Shown here: piece after piece, positions 32,512 to 41,281 of the stretch | Numbering within the stretch: position 1 is the first letter of the stretch | How the letters are laid out: every line of letters starts with the position of its first letter | Assembly: GCF_034929435.1 (NCBI RefSeq) | Contig: NZ_JAYFUM010000011.1 | Span: 156,863 to 220,862 of the forward strand | Origin: Arcicella rigui | GTDB lineage: Bacteria > Bacteroidota > Bacteroidia > Cytophagales > Spirosomataceae | DNA length: 64,000 bases | Direction: 5' to 3' | Notes under the pieces: model-generated | Told to the model about the DNA's origin: nothing | The model's database searches: none | The model's input: the letters and a program-made list of their open reading frames with translations, nothing else | Program-made: the position numbers and the translations under genes

Positions 32512-33915
32512 CTAAACATTAATATCGCCAACCATATCTTCTGGTTTTACCCAAGCATCAAATTCTTCTGCTGTTAAGTAACCTAAAGCGATAGCTGTTT
32601 CTTTTAATGTTGAACCATTTTTATGAGCAGTCTGAGCAATCTCAGCCGATTTATAGTAACCAATCTTTGTATTCAATGCCGTTACCAACATCAATGAATT
32701 GTTTACGTGTTTCTTGATATTTTCGTGTAATGGTTGAATACCTTCTGCACATTTATCATTAAACGCCACACAAACATCACCAATCAAACGAGCTGAGTGT
32801 AAAAAGTTGTAAATCATTACTGGTTTAAACACGTTTAGTTCAAAGTGTCCCATCGAACCACCGATACCAACGGCTACATCGTTACCCATTACTTGTGCCG
32901 CCACCATTGTCATGGCTTCGCATTGTGTAGGGTTTACTTTTCCCGGCATAATTGACGAACCCGGCTCGTTATCAGGAATATAGATTTCACCAATACCCGA
33001 ACGTGGTCCAGAAGAAAGCATACGAACATCGTTACCGATTTTCATTAAGCTAACTGCTACTGTTTTCAACGCTCCGTGTGCTTCTACGATCGCATCGTGT
33101 GCCGCTAAAGCTTCAAATTTATTTTCTGCCGTAACGAAAGGTAAGCCTGTTAAATCTGCAATGTGTTTTGCTACATTTTCAGAATAACCTTTTGGTGTGT
33201 TGATACCTGTTCCTACTGCTGTACCACCCAAAGCTAATTCTGAAAGGTGAGCTAAAGTATTATTGATAGCACGCAAACCGTGGTCAAGTTGAGAAACATA
33301 ACCAGAGAATTCTTGTCCTAAAGTTAAAGGCGTAGCATCCATAAAGTGAGTACGACCAATCTTTACAACATTTTTGAATTCTTTCGCTTTTGCATCTAAA
33401 GTATTACGTAGTTTTGTAATGCCCGGAATCGTTACTTCTACCAAGATTTTGTATGCCGCAATGTGCATCGCTGTTGGGAAAGTATCGTTAGACGACTGCG
33501 ATTTGTTTACATCATCGTTCGGGTGAATGTATTTTGTTTCATCTAACAAACTTCCACCATTAATTACATGAGCTCTGTAAGCCACAACTTCGTTACAGTT
33601 CATGTTTGATTGCGTTCCCGAACCAGTTTGCCAAACTACCAATGGGAATTGGTCGTCTAACTTTCCTTCCAAGATTTCATCACATACTTGTCCGATAAGG
33701 TTTTTCTTATCTTCTGCCAAAACGCCCGCCTCAAAATTTGTGATGGCTGCTGCTTTTTTCAAATAGGCAAACGCACGGATAATTTCTTTTGGCATCTTGT
33801 TGATGTCTTGAGCAATCGGAAAGTTCATAATTGAACGTTGCGTTTGAGCTCCCCAGTAAACATTGGCAGGCACTTGTACCTTGCCCATCGTGTCTTTTTC
33901 TATTCTGTATTCCAT
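32512..33915 (-). CDS. fumC: Class II fumarate hydratase FumC
   Basis: Interconverts fumarate and malate in the TCA cycle; oxygen-stable, iron-free class. The 467-residue protein has normal length and all blocks: EYRIEKDTMGKVQVP start, GSGTQSNMNCNEV, NKSQSSNDTFPTAMH, KIGRTHFMDATPLTLGQEFS, and the superfamily signature GSSIMPGKVNPTQCEAMTM. The start ATG at 33915 is the family start. Monocistronic as far as visible, with a terminator downstream. Together with sucA at the left edge it is a second TCA-cycle gene in the window, but not linked to it. Confidence 0.97.
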   Translation of the reverse strand: MEYRIEKDTMGKVQVPANVYWGAQTQRSIMNFPIAQDINKMPKEIIRAFAYLKKAAAITNFEAGVLAEDKKNLIGQVCDEILEGKLDDQFPLVVWQTGSGTQSNMNCNEVVAYRAHVINGGSLLDETKYIHPNDDVNKSQSSNDTFPTAMHIAAYKILVEVTIPGITKLRNTLDAKAKEFKNVVKIGRTHFMDATPLTLGQEFSGYVSQLDHGLRAINNTLAHLSELALGGTAVGTGINTPKGYSENVAKHIADLTGLPFVTAENKFEALAAHDAIVEAHGALKTVAVSLMKIGNDVRMLSSGPRSGIGEIYIPDNEPGSSIMPGKVNPTQCEAMTMVAAQVMGNDVAVGIGGSMGHFELNVFKPVMIYNFLHSARLIGDVCVAFNDKCAEGIQPLHENIKKHVNNSLMLVTALNTKIGYYKSAEIAQTAHKNGSTLKETAIALGYLTAEEFDAWVKPEDMVGDINV

Positions 33916-34065
33916 TTCTACCTTTTGAAAATATGAAAATGAGTAAATAAACTTGCTTAGACTTCACAAGTTTATTCGCCGTTTAAACTTGACTGCAAAG
34001 GTAGAAATGAAAAGGAAACGTAGGATGTTTTTTTGATTTTTTTGTGGTAAAATGATGAAGGTCAG

Positions 34066-34322
34066 TTTTTGGGATTTGGGATTGGGGATTTGGGATGTTG
34101 GTCGTCGGATTTCGGTTGTCAGTCTTCAGGTTTTAGATTTTAAGCTTTTATTTTTATTGATGACCGTAATCCGATAGCCAAAAGCCAAAAAAACTTCGCT
34201 GATAGCATGACTTCGATTCATGCCATCAGTTGTACTTCATCATTTATAAAAAAACAATCATCAAAATCTGATGACCGAAAGCTGAAATCCGAAAGCCGAT
34301 TGCCGACATCCGAAGACCAAAA
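34066..34322. repeat. Word-repeat field (gatttggg / gatttcgg and gaccgaaa / atccgaaa classes)
   Basis: Left part (34066-34150) in gatttcgg orientation, right part (34160-34192 and 34270-34322) in the inverted gaccgaaagctgaaatccga orientation, with a small gcatgact/tcatgcca palindrome (34203-34232) in the centre. It is the third nested palindrome of this kind in the window. The gap 33916-34524 contains this field, the GC-rich pair at 34416 and no gene. Confidence 0.75.
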
Positions 34323-34415
34323 AACATTTATTGCAAGAACTTATCTCTTAGCAATTGTATTCCTCCTCAAGTCTTGATAGTTTTGTGAAATTGTAAAATT
34401 TACAGGAGAAAGATA

Positions 34416-34505
34416 AACCTCACCCCCAACCCCCTCTCCTGCTGAGAGGGGGCTTTTCAAAATTAAAGTTCCCCTCTCAACAGGAGAGGGGTTAGGGGTG
34501 AGGTT
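34416..34505. repeat. GC-rich inverted repeat pair, second copy
   Basis: aacctcacccccaacccc at 34416 onward is mirrored by ggggttaggggtgaggtt ending at 34505, with internal hairpins cctctcctgctgagaggg and cctctcaacaggagaggg. Same family as 24612-24825 but with arms much closer. Ends 19 bases before the DUF4494 ATG. Confidence 0.9.
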
Positions 34506-34524
34506 GCTCATAAAACAACAAAAC

Positions 34525-35040
34525 ATGGCAACTTGGTATTTAGGTAAAATACGTTATCAACGTGAAGACGAAGCAGGTTCTTTAAAAACAATTAATGAAG
34601 CATACTTGGTGGATGCAGTTTCTTATACAGAAGCAGAAGCAAGAATGTATGAAGTAGTGGCAAGTAATACACCTGATTTTCAATTAATTAGTTTAACAAA
34701 AATGAAACTGAGCGAAGTTTTCTTTGAAGAAAACGGCTCGGAGATTTGGTACAAAGCCAAAGTTCAATACATTACTTTCGACGAAAAAACGCAGAAAGAA
34801 AAGAAAGTACCCCATATTATGCTCATCAATGCCGAAACGCCAAAAGACGTTTACGAAGCATTGGTGAAAAACTTAGGTAGCTTGGGCGATTACTTGATTA
34901 CAGACATTAATATCACTACGATTTTAGAAGTATGTCCTTACGTTCCTGAAAATGAATTGTTGAAAAAAGGAAATTTCAGACCAGTAGCCGAAGTTTTGGC
35001 TGAACAAGAAAACCAATTAGCAGAGCCAGCGAATCAATAA
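34525..35040 (+). CDS. DUF4494 domain-containing protein
   Basis: Small cytoplasmic protein of 171 residues, widespread in Bacteroidota, function unknown. Start chosen at the ATG at 34525 (MATWYLGKIRYQREDEAGSL), since the frame upstream to 34498 is inside a repeat. Blocks visible: INEAYLVDAVSYTEAEARMYE, LTKMKLSEVFF, IWYKAKVQYITFDEKTQKEK. Only 12 bases separate it from the PolX/PHP gene, so the two are probably cotranscribed; that hints at a nucleic-acid-related role but does not show it. Confidence 0.85.
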   Translation: MATWYLGKIRYQREDEAGSLKTINEAYLVDAVSYTEAEARMYEVVASNTPDFQLISLTKMKLSEVFFEENGSEIWYKAKVQYITFDEKTQKEKKVPHIMLINAETPKDVYEALVKNLGSLGDYLITDINITTILEVCPYVPENELLKKGNFRPVAEVLAEQENQLAEPANQ

Positions 35041-35052
35041 ATTGAATCAGCA

Positions 35053-36732
35053 ATGAATAACGAAGAAATTGTCGCCTTACTTGAACTCACGGTAAAGCTG
35101 CTTGAATTACACGACGAAAACGAATTCAAAATCAAAAATCTTGGTTTTGCCGTTCGTGCTTTGGATAAAACTACCGAAGATTTATTGAATATGTCGGTAG
35201 CTCAGTTGGCTACTTTGCCAAGTGTGGGAAAAAGTATTGCTGGAAAAATTGACGAAATCCGACAAACGGGAACGACGCAAGAATTAACAGAATTACTTGC
35301 TCGCACCCCCGAAGGCGTTTTTGATATGCTCAATATCAAAGGCATTGGCCCCAAAAAAGTACGCACAATTTGGCAGGAACTCAATATTACTGATACTCGT
35401 GAATTGCTTTTGGCTTGTGAAAATGGCGAAGTAGCGAAATTGAAAGGTTTTGGATATAAAATTCAGAACACCATCAAAGAGTCTATTTTGTACGCACAAT
35501 CAAACGCTGGGAAACTTCGCATGGAAAAGGGCGAAGAATTGGCAGAAATTTTATTTGATGAGTTAGAAAAATCTTTTGAACAAGTATCTATCGTTGGCGA
35601 TGTCAGACGTAAAAATGAAATTGTTGAAAAGATTCAATTGGTAGTTGGACATGATAAACCTTGGGAAGTACAGAAGTTAATCAATTCATTACCGACTTTA
35701 CAACAAGATGAAAAAGCCTCCTCTCCTTTTGCTTGGCGTGGACATTTTGAAGGAAAAGCCATCGAAATTGAAGTATTGATTTGTTCACCTGCTCAGTTTG
35801 TCAACCAAGTATTTATTTACTCTGCTTCGCCCAAGCATTTGGCAAGTCAAAACATTTTAAAGACTGTCCAGAAACAAGAGTTTGATTCAGAAGAAGCCAT
35901 TTATGCAAGTGTCAATATTCCTTATATCATTCCAGAAATGCGAGAAGGTAATTTTGAATTTGATTGGGTACAAAATCATCAAAATGAGGAATTAATTACT
36001 TGGGATGGACTCAAAGGTATTTTGCATAATCACTCTACTTATTCAGATGGTAAACATTCTTTAAAAGAAATGGCTGATTATTGTAGAGAATTAGGCTTTG
36101 AATATTTGGGCATTGCCGACCATTCAAAAACTGCTTCTTATGCCAAAGGACTTTCGGAAGAAAGAGTGTTTGAACAGCACGCTGAAATTGATAAATTGAA
36201 TCAAGCTTATTCGTTGATGACAGACAGACCTTTTAAAATACTAAAAGGCATAGAATCTGATATTTTGGGCGACGGTTCTTTAGATTATCCAGATGATGTA
36301 TTGAAAAGCTTTGATTATATCGTGGCTTCAATTCATCAAAATCTGAAAATGACTGAAGAAAAAGCGATGTCAAGAATCATTGGAGCAATTGAAAATCCTT
36401 ATACAACCATACTCGGACATCCAACTGGGCGATTATTATTATCAAGAGCAGGTTATCCTGTCGATTATAAAAAAATGATTGACGCTTGTGCGGCTAATAA
36501 TGTAGTGATTGAAATTAATGCCAGCCCATATCGTTTAGATTTAGATTGGCGATGGATACAATACGCTTTAGAAAAAGGCGTAAAGTTGTCTATTAATCCA
36601 GATGCACACGAAAAAGATGGATATTTCGATATGCACTATGGCGTAGCAGTAGCTCGTAAAGGAGGTTTAACCAAAGAAATGACATTTAATGCTTTGAGTC
36701 TGCAAGAAATTACTGATTACTTAAAGAAATAA
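35053..36732 (+). CDS. PolX-type protein with degenerate polymerase site and intact PHP domain
   Basis: Family X polymerase/PHP protein of 559 residues. Helix-hairpin-helix elements are at ~53-66 (TLPSVGKSIAGKI) and ~94-106 (NIKGIGPKKVRTI). In the nucleotidyltransferase block (VGDVRRKNEIVEKIQLVV, 181-198) the two catalytic Asp of the usual VxDID pattern are K193 and Q195, and the third Asp (VDL) is E238, so polymerase activity is unlikely. The C-terminal PHP domain keeps its metal ligands: H325/H327 and D332 (HNHSTYSDG), H357 (ADH), E401, H428, H456 and D517/H519 (PDAH). It should therefore act, if at all, as a PHP nuclease or phosphoesterase. Followed by a strong terminator. Confidence 0.85.
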   Translation: MNNEEIVALLELTVKLLELHDENEFKIKNLGFAVRALDKTTEDLLNMSVAQLATLPSVGKSIAGKIDEIRQTGTTQELTELLARTPEGVFDMLNIKGIGPKKVRTIWQELNITDTRELLLACENGEVAKLKGFGYKIQNTIKESILYAQSNAGKLRMEKGEELAEILFDELEKSFEQVSIVGDVRRKNEIVEKIQLVVGHDKPWEVQKLINSLPTLQQDEKASSPFAWRGHFEGKAIEIEVLICSPAQFVNQVFIYSASPKHLASQNILKTVQKQEFDSEEAIYASVNIPYIIPEMREGNFEFDWVQNHQNEELITWDGLKGILHNHSTYSDGKHSLKEMADYCRELGFEYLGIADHSKTASYAKGLSEERVFEQHAEIDKLNQAYSLMTDRPFKILKGIESDILGDGSLDYPDDVLKSFDYIVASIHQNLKMTEEKAMSRIIGAIENPYTTILGHPTGRLLLSRAGYPVDYKKMIDACAANNVVIEINASPYRLDLDWRWIQYALEKGVKLSINPDAHEKDGYFDMHYGVAVARKGGLTKEMTFNALSLQEITDYLKK

Positions 36733-36750
36733 TCAAAAAAGCCTCATAGA

Positions 36751-36792
36751 AACCTTTTCAAAACTAAACAAGTGTTTTGAAAAGGTTTTTTT
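36751..36792 (+). terminator. Terminator of the DUF4494-PolX unit
   Basis: 14-bp perfect stem aaccttttcaaaac / gttttgaaaaggtt (36751-36764 / 36774-36787) followed by a run of T. Confidence 0.85.
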
Positions 36793-36855
36793 TGTAAAAT
36801 TACACCTAATTATTTCCTCATAATCTTAATATCATTTATTCTCCCTTTTACTACC

Positions 36856-37173
36856 ATGAGAACAATACTTCTAAAAACCCGTTTGTTATTATTCATTTTC
36901 TTCGCTTCATTCTTTTTTAGTGCTTGCCAAAAAGATGATGTACTTTCTGATGGCGAAAAAGTAGCCAACGAACTAAAAAGTAAATATGTTGGATACAATT
37001 TTAACGTAGTGGCTTACAGTAATAGAAATACTTCTGCTACTTCCGATACGCAACTCAATATCAATGGTATTTTTATTACCGTAGGCAATACTACTTATAA
37101 TTTAGATAAGCTGATTTCCTATCGCTATGACAACACAAACAGCATTGCCAGTTTAATATTATACTTTGAATAA
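36856..37173 (+). CDS. Small lipoprotein, hypothetical
   Basis: Protein of 105 residues with a lipoprotein signal (hydrophobic LLLFIFFASFFF, lipobox FSACQ, Cys at about residue 24). The mature part is polar with a short beta-rich end (INGIFITVGNTTYNLDKLIS). No family recognised. Preceded by the PolX terminator and followed by its own (37253-37294), so transcribed alone. Confidence 0.75.
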   Translation: MRTILLKTRLLLFIFFASFFFSACQKDDVLSDGEKVANELKSKYVGYNFNVVAYSNRNTSATSDTQLNINGIFITVGNTTYNLDKLISYRYDNTNSIASLILYFE

Positions 37174-37252
37174 TATTTTACCCTGAAATTCCTGTTCAAA
37201 GTTTTTAGTCCATTGTGGATTTTAAACCCTTGTGACAAATATTAAAATCAAT

Positions 37253-37294
37253 ATCCTTCTTGAAGCCAAAATGTGTTTCGGGAAGGATTTTTTA
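37253..37294 (+). terminator. Terminator of the small lipoprotein gene
   Basis: 12-bp stem atccttcttgaa / ttcgggaaggat with two G-T wobbles, then six T. The remaining gap to 37628 holds the promoter below and nothing else visible. Confidence 0.65.
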
Positions 37295-37591
37295 TTTTTC
37301 CCATCAATAAATCGGCAAAATAATACCGCTTACTTTAATAAAATCAAATTTTCTCTAAAAAATAGCTAATCATCAAGTTATATTTTCTCAATTCACTCTT
37401 TTATAGGTAATCACAGTTTTTAGATACATCAGGATACCCAAAGTGAGTATTTTGCTTAATTTACTTCGTCTAAAAGCTTAAAAGAATTGATTTAAACCCT
37501 AAATGATTAGCAAAGAATCATAAATCTATATTATTTTTAATCATTCGGAAACTTATTACCGAAAAACAATTTTAAAATAAATATTTATTTA

Positions 37592-37599
37592 TAACTTTG
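37592..37599 (+). promoter_or_regulatory. Candidate -7 box of XRE regulator
   Basis: TAACTTTG, full match to TAnnTTTG, 30 bases before the ATG at 37629. Confidence 0.45.
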
Positions 37600-37628
37600 C
37601 AAAAATACCAGTAAAATATTTCTGAATT

Positions 37629-37835
37629 ATGAATCTTGAACAATTAGGCAGTGTTATTCGTGAAAGAAGAAATACTCTTTCTCTTAGCCAAGAAAACTTG
37701 AGTGAAAAAAGTGATGTTGCCATAAAGACGATTCATTCCATTGAATTAGGCAAAGCGAATCCATCCATCAAAACACTTAACAAAATCTTAGACAACTTAG
37801 GATTAGAGGTGATTGTAGTAAGTAAAAAAGAATAA
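37629..37835 (+). CDS. XRE-family helix-turn-helix regulator (HipB-like)
   Basis: Compact DNA-binding protein of 68 residues, essentially one HTH_3 domain: LGSVIRERRNTLSLSQENLSEKSDVAIKTIHSIELGKANPSIKTLNKILDNLG in shortened form, with the SQENLSEKS recognition-helix region and the IELGKANPSI turn. The C-terminus LEVIVVSKKE is a small strand as in HipB-type antitoxins. No HipA kinase or other toxin gene follows; the next gene is nagB 56 bases downstream on the same strand, so it could regulate amino-sugar use or simply be an orphan. Confidence 0.85.
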   Translation: MNLEQLGSVIRERRNTLSLSQENLSEKSDVAIKTIHSIELGKANPSIKTLNKILDNLGLEVIVVSKKE

Positions 37836-37891
37836 AATTCAACAATCATTCAAAACACAAATATTTTTACCAACGCTCAACATTATTTAAT

Positions 37892-39793
37892 ATGGAACAA
37901 GCCATTAGTTACGAACGTATTCCAACCCTTATTTATGCCGATTCTGATGCTGCCTCACGTGCTGTTGCACATGAAATTGCAGGAATTATCCGTCAAAGAA
38001 GTAATGAAGGTAAACTTGCCGTTTTAGGTTTAGCAACAGGCTCATCACCAAAAAAAGTATATGCTGAACTTATCAGAATGCACAGAGAAGAAGGTTTGAG
38101 TTTTCAGAATGTGGTAACTTTCAACCTTGATGAGTATTATCCGATGCAACCAGACTCGGTTCAGAGTTATGTACGTTTCATGCGTGAACAACTCTTTGAC
38201 CATATTGATATTCCTTCGGGCAACTGGCATTTACCAGACGGAACTTTACCGCTTGAAAAATTAGCAGAGTTTTGTAAAGATTATGAGGCTCAAATCGAAC
38301 GTTACGGAGGTTTAGATTTTCAACTATTGGGTATTGGTAGAAATGGTCACATTGGTTTTAACGAACCCGGTTCTTTGGTCAATTCAAGAACTCGTCTGAT
38401 GACTCTCGACCTTACTACTCAAATTGATGCAGCTGGCGACTTTGGAGGCTTGGCGAAGGTTTCTAAAAAAGCTATCACGATGGGCGTTCAGAAAATCATG
38501 GAAGCCAAACGTGTTGTATTATTAGCTTGGGGCGAACACAAAGCTACCAACGTAGCTCGTGCCGTTGAAGGTTCGGTAAGTTCTGATGTACCTGCTTCGT
38601 ACTTGCAATTACACGAAAACGCATCTTTCGTAATTGATACCGCTGCCGCTTCGCAACTGACTCGTATGAGAACGCCATGGATGGTGGATTCTGTAAATTG
38701 GGACAGAGCGATGATTAAAAAAGCCGTGATTCATTTGGCTTTGACAGTAAACAAACCTGTACTGAAATTGACAAATGCCGATTACAACGAAAACGGTCTT
38801 TCTGACTTGTTGGCTTTGTATGGTCAGGCTTATGATATAAATATTGAAGTATTCAATTATTTACAACATAGTATTACGGGATGGCCGGGTGGAAAACCCA
38901 ATGCAGACGATTCAAATCGCCCAGAACGTGCCTACCCTGCTAAGAAAAAAGTAATTATTTTTAGTCCACACCCCGACGATGACATTATTTCGATGGGTGG
39001 TACTTTCCAGCGTTTGCACGACCAAGGACATGATGTTCATGTAGCTTATCAAACTTCTGGAAACATTGCCGTAGCTGATGATGAAGCACTTCGTTTCGCT
39101 GAATTTGTTGTTGACTTCAACGAAAGATTTGAAGCCAACAATGCCAAAGCTAATCGTATTTATCGTGAAGCGGCTAAATTCTTGAAAGCGAAAAAAGATT
39201 CTGAAATTGATACGCCAGAAGTACGCTATATCAAAGGCTTGATTCGTAGAGGTGAGGCAAAAAATACTTGTCGCTACGTGGGTATCAAAAAAGAAAATAT
39301 TCACTTCTTGGATATGCCTTTTTATGAAACTGGAACAATCCAGAAAAACCCAATCGGTGAAAAAGATGTAGAAATTGTCATGAATCTGATTGACGAAGTA
39401 CAGCCACATCAAATTTATGCCGCTGGCGATTTGGCCGACCCACACGGAACGCACAAAGTATGTTTAGACGCTATCATTCAAGCTGTTCAGAAATTGAAAC
39501 ATCGTGAATACATGAATAGCTGCTGGATTTGGTTGTACAAAGGAGCTTGGCAAGAATGGGACATCGACCAAATTGAAATGGCAGTTCCGATGTCGCCTGA
39601 CCAAGTATTGAAAAAACGTTATGGTATTTTCAAACACCAATCACAAAAAGATGGCGTACCGTTCCAAGGTTCTGATGCCCGTGAATTCTGGCAAAGAGCG
39701 GAAGATAGAAATAGTAATACTGCAAAATTGTATAATAAATTAGGTTTGGCTGAGTACGAAGCAATGGAAGCTTTTGTAAGATGGAAAATCTAA
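37892..39793 (+). CDS. nagB: Glucosamine-6-phosphate deaminase fused to a PIG-L (LmbE) deacetylase domain
   Basis: Two-domain protein of 633 residues, a form known in Bacteroidota. Residues ~15-270 are NagB (isomerising deaminase giving fructose-6-phosphate and ammonia): LGLATGSSPKKVYAEL, FNLDEYYPM, and GIGRNGHIGFNEPGSLVNSR. The last block differs from E. coli NagB, where the catalytic Asp141 of NDGH stands; here it is Asn (RNGH), while the His and Glu are kept. Residues ~350-633 are PIG-L-like: KKVIIFSPHPDDDIISMGGT (zinc ligands in HPDD) and AAGDLADPHGTHKVCLDAI. The second domain may deacetylate N-acetylglucosamine-6-phosphate or a related substrate, joining both steps in one polypeptide; this is inference. 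Followed by a bidirectional terminator. Confidence 0.92.
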   Translation: MEQAISYERIPTLIYADSDAASRAVAHEIAGIIRQRSNEGKLAVLGLATGSSPKKVYAELIRMHREEGLSFQNVVTFNLDEYYPMQPDSVQSYVRFMREQLFDHIDIPSGNWHLPDGTLPLEKLAEFCKDYEAQIERYGGLDFQLLGIGRNGHIGFNEPGSLVNSRTRLMTLDLTTQIDAAGDFGGLAKVSKKAITMGVQKIMEAKRVVLLAWGEHKATNVARAVEGSVSSDVPASYLQLHENASFVIDTAAASQLTRMRTPWMVDSVNWDRAMIKKAVIHLALTVNKPVLKLTNADYNENGLSDLLALYGQAYDINIEVFNYLQHSITGWPGGKPNADDSNRPERAYPAKKKVIIFSPHPDDDIISMGGTFQRLHDQGHDVHVAYQTSGNIAVADDEALRFAEFVVDFNERFEANNAKANRIYREAAKFLKAKKDSEIDTPEVRYIKGLIRRGEAKNTCRYVGIKKENIHFLDMPFYETGTIQKNPIGEKDVEIVMNLIDEVQPHQIYAAGDLADPHGTHKVCLDAIIQAVQKLKHREYMNSCWIWLYKGAWQEWDIDQIEMAVPMSPDQVLKKRYGIFKHQSQKDGVPFQGSDAREFWQRAEDRNSNTAKLYNKLGLAEYEAMEAFVRWKI

Positions 39794-39812
39794 TGAATTG
39801 ATAATGAGCAAT

Positions 39813-39850
39813 AAAAATCCCGAAAGATTAAACATCTTTCGGGATTTTTT
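39813..39850. terminator. Bidirectional terminator
   Basis: Stem aaaaatcccgaaagat / atctttcgggattttt with a 5-base loop between convergent nagB and the BlaR1-like gene. Confidence 0.9.
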
Positions 39851-41250
39851 TATTGCTTACTTTTAGTTGCCAAGGGTGGTGTTTTTCTCATCGGCATTGG
39901 TGGTGGCGGCGGCGGTGGAGGACCAAGTGGTGCTACAAAATGTTCGCCTGTGGTTTTATCGGCAAAAAGTACAATCATCGCATCCAAGTCTTTTGGATTT
40001 TTATTAATCATTTTATTCAGATTAAAACTAAAATGCGTTGGCAAATCCGATACCTTTACTTTCTTTTTATCTCTTGCTTTTTTACTTACTTCATTTTCTT
40101 CCATGCTAATTTCAATTCTGTTCAATTTTTTGGCATCGTTGTATTCAGTATTTTTTACTTTCACCAAAAAACCAAAGCTTTTAAATTGTTCAGCAACAAT
40201 TCTATTCACTAAATCTGGAGTAATTTTTCTCGGACTCATAGTTACCCAAATTTGACCTTTTTTTTCATTTATCTTGACAGTGTAAAGCTCCTTGTTATCA
40301 GAAACTTTTACTTCCGGATAGGTCGTTAAAGCACTATTTAGTGGTCTTTCAACATTCTTATTTGGTTTTTCTTGTATTTTCTTGACGACGCTTTCAAAAG
40401 AAAACGCCATCGTTATTAGCCCTAAAATGGGCAAAACGGATAAATAAGCGAACTTTTTCATAGGTACTGATTTTTGTTTAGTAAATAAAAAATGAATACG
40501 GTCGGAAAGTGGTTTTCGGCTAAAAGTATGAATCATCCTTGGCTGACTTTGAAAACCTGCTAATTTTAACAATAGATGAGCATAAGTACGTGGGTGATAT
40601 TGTTCAACCATTCGGCTATCTACTTCGTATTCATGTACTTCTGCCAACGAAAGTTGATACAAGTAAACAATCGGATTGAACCAGAAAACAATTTTCACCA
40701 ACTCGACAAAGAGTAAATCAAAAGAGTGAAGCAGACGCACGTGCCAGCGTTCATGTGCCAAAATCTGTTCGATTTCGGGCTTTTCTAAGTGCGTATCATC
40801 AATAAAAATCAGATTGAAAAACGAAGAATTGGCAAATTTCCCTTGCGTTGAGATATAAGGTTTAGAGGGTATTTTTTTAAAACTGAATAGTTTAAACGTC
40901 AGTATCATCAAGCGAATCAACATTAGTGCTGAACCCAAAAAGTAACAAAAATATAGGAGTGAAAAACCATTCAAAAATTCAGTTTTGGGGTTTTCGATTG
41001 CTTCGCCTCCCCTATTTCCAAAAGCTTCAAGCTGTTTTATGGAATAAAACTGTGTAAAATCAACCAATTTTTGCGGAGTTGAAGTCAGTTCTGTTACTTC
41101 CCAAGAAAAATTGGGTATCAGCAAACTGAAAACTAAACTCAACAACAAGTAAATGCGATTGAGCCGAACAAAAGTGAAATTTCTGTAAACAAAAAAATAA
41201 AGGGCGTACAAAAGCATCATCGAGACGCTCGATTCAAACAGATACTTCAT
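39850..41250 (-). CDS. M56-family (BlaR1-like) membrane metallopeptidase
   Basis: Membrane zinc metallopeptidase of 466 residues, sensor/antirepressor partner of BlaI-type regulators. Four transmembrane helices lie in residues ~5-285 (MKYLFESSVSMMLLYALYFF; FSLLYFCYFLGSALMLIRLM; LLFVELVKIVFWFNPIVYLY; YLSVLPILGLITMAFSF). The catalytic HExxH is in ILAHERWHVRLLH, with a downstream EVHEYEVDSRMVEQ block. There is no penicillin-binding sensor domain; the extracytoplasmic C-terminus is a unique ~165-residue region ending in a run of eight or more prolines and basic residues. The signal sensed is therefore unlikely to be a beta-lactam. Lies 31 bases downstream of its regulator gene on the same strand. 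Confidence 0.9.
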   Translation of the reverse strand: MKYLFESSVSMMLLYALYFFVYRNFTFVRLNRIYLLLSLVFSLLIPNFSWEVTELTSTPQKLVDFTQFYSIKQLEAFGNRGGEAIENPKTEFLNGFSLLYFCYFLGSALMLIRLMILTFKLFSFKKIPSKPYISTQGKFANSSFFNLIFIDDTHLEKPEIEQILAHERWHVRLLHSFDLLFVELVKIVFWFNPIVYLYQLSLAEVHEYEVDSRMVEQYHPRTYAHLLLKLAGFQSQPRMIHTFSRKPLSDRIHFLFTKQKSVPMKKFAYLSVLPILGLITMAFSFESVVKKIQEKPNKNVERPLNSALTTYPEVKVSDNKELYTVKINEKKGQIWVTMSPRKITPDLVNRIVAEQFKSFGFLVKVKNTEYNDAKKLNRIEISMEENEVSKKARDKKKVKVSDLPTHFSFNLNKMINKNPKDLDAMIVLFADKTTGEHFVAPLGPPPPPPPPMPMRKTPPLATKSKQ

Positions 41251-41281
41251 AGTTAATAGGATTAAAAATTAATACAAGAAA

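Noticed and set aside
37629..37835. HipAB-type toxin-antitoxin operon
   Set aside because: Only a HipB-like HTH protein is present; the next gene is nagB and no HipA kinase is in the window.
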